The notes under the pieces: generated by a model | What the model saw: the letters and a program-made list of their open reading frames with translations, nothing else | What the model was told of the DNA's origin: nothing | Databases searched by the model: none | Translations under genes and position numbers: made by a program | Assembly: GCF_003054055.1 (NCBI RefSeq) | Contig: NZ_QBKI01000005.1 | Location: 124,001 to 188,000 of the forward strand | Direction: 5' to 3' | Source of the DNA: Pontibacter mucosus | GTDB lineage: Bacteria; Bacteroidota; Bacteroidia; Cytophagales; Hymenobacteraceae | Length of the DNA stretch: 64,000 nucleotides | Shown here: positions 63,553 through 64,000 of the stretch, piece after piece | How the letters are laid out: the number at the start of each line of letters is the position of its first letter | How positions within the stretch are numbered: position 1 is the first letter of the stretch

Positions 63553-64000
63553 CTATTTCAACTCTCTTATCCAGATATTACGGAAGCTGATAGGCTCGCT
63601 TTTGTCTCCGTGTGATTGTAATTTGATGGGACTGGCACCATGCGCCTTGTTGTAGCTGGGCTTGCCGATATACTGTGTTGGCCCGAGCAGCTCCACGTTG
63701 TTCTGCACCAGCACACCGTTGAACAGCACCGTCACGCGTGCCGGGGACTTCAGGGTGCCATCCACCTCGAACACCGGTGCTTTCCAGAAGATATCGTAGC
63801 TCTGCCATTCGCCGGGTTTCTTAGCCGGGTTGGCCAAGGGCACAAACTGTTTGTAGATACTGCCAGCCATGCCGTTCACATAGGTTTTGTTCTGGTAGGA
63901 ATCCAGCACCTGTAGTTCGTAGCCATCATCCCCTTTCCCGGTGGAGGCCAGGAAAATACCGCTGTTTCCCCGCGACTGCCCTTCCAGGTTAATGTTCTCC
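63553..64000 (-). CDS. DUF1080 (3-keto-disaccharide hydrolase-type) protein, C-terminal part
   Basis: The frame is open to the right edge of the window, so only the last ~148 residues are seen and the true start is outside. The visible part, NLEGQSRGNSGIFLASTG, GYELQVLDSYQNKTYVNGMAGSIYKQ, PGEWQSYDIFWKAP, VLFNGVLVQNN and the closing SFRNIWIRELK, is the DUF1080 concanavalin-like fold. Members are linked to cleavage of 3-keto-glycosides in Bacteroidota sugar loci. It lies on the same strand as the GH29 and GH3 genes. Confidence 0.88.
   Translation of the reverse strand, partial: ENINLEGQSRGNSGIFLASTGKGDDGYELQVLDSYQNKTYVNGMAGSIYKQFVPLANPAKKPGEWQSYDIFWKAPVFEVDGTLKSPARVTVLFNGVLVQNNVELLGPTQYIGKPSYNKAHGASPIKLQSHGDKSEPISFRNIWIRELK

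Overview
The window looks like chromosome from a member of the Bacteroidota, most likely order Cytophagales, family Hymenobacteraceae (Pontibacter-like). Supporting signs are a SusC/SusD pair under an ECF sigma factor and a FecR-type anti-sigma, BatB/BatC genes, menaquinone synthesis (MenB), many Bacteroidota-style lipoproteins, promoters with a TAnnTTTG -7 box, and about 50-55% GC coding DNA with AT-rich intergenic DNA. The genus is an inference.

Layout. 1-3500: polyphosphate pair, exopolyphosphatase and polyphosphate kinase, convergent over a shared terminator. 3683-15284: mostly single housekeeping genes (DUF5996, DEAD-box helicase, PagL-like lipid A deacylase, menB, M13 peptidase, DoxX, rhodanese, gyrB), interrupted at 12310-13240 by an AT-rich foreign-looking island. 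15651-19160: small envelope genes and a compact lipoprotein/SCO/cytochrome c operon. 19249-24676: a DUF3472-type lipoprotein and a three-gene operon that looks copper-related (small Cys protein, Met/His-rich YtkA-like lipoprotein, TonB receptor). 25125-30647: acyltransferase, tRNA-Arg(TCT), tRNA-Pro(TGG), tRNA-Ser(GCT), BatB/BatC, and a TetR regulator with a hotdog thioesterase that share an operator. 30822-44309: single metabolic genes and proteases.

44751-64000 is a polysaccharide utilisation locus. Leftward from a FecR anti-sigma run SusC, SusD, a TIM-barrel lipoprotein, a BACON/beta-helix lipoprotein, a DUF218-hemopexin fusion, a phosphodiester glycosidase and an SGNH hydrolase. The ECF sigma gene is divergent from fecR. 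Beyond it lie a GH3 glycosidase, a GH29 fucosidase, an orphan membrane protein and a DUF1080 protein cut by the window edge. Expected logic: SusC's STN domain senses the glycan, FecR releases the sigma factor, SusCD imports, and the lipoprotein enzymes cut phosphodiester, ester and fucosyl/glucosyl/xylosyl linkages.

The strongest signal outside the genes is a short word, AAGTATA (reverse complement TATACTT), found all through the window: between genes, inside genes as Ile-Leu or Ser-Ile codon pairs, in terminator loops and stems, and once as a pure hexamer array. It is missing from the putative imported stretches. A second layer is several families of small palindromic or inverted-repeat elements between genes.
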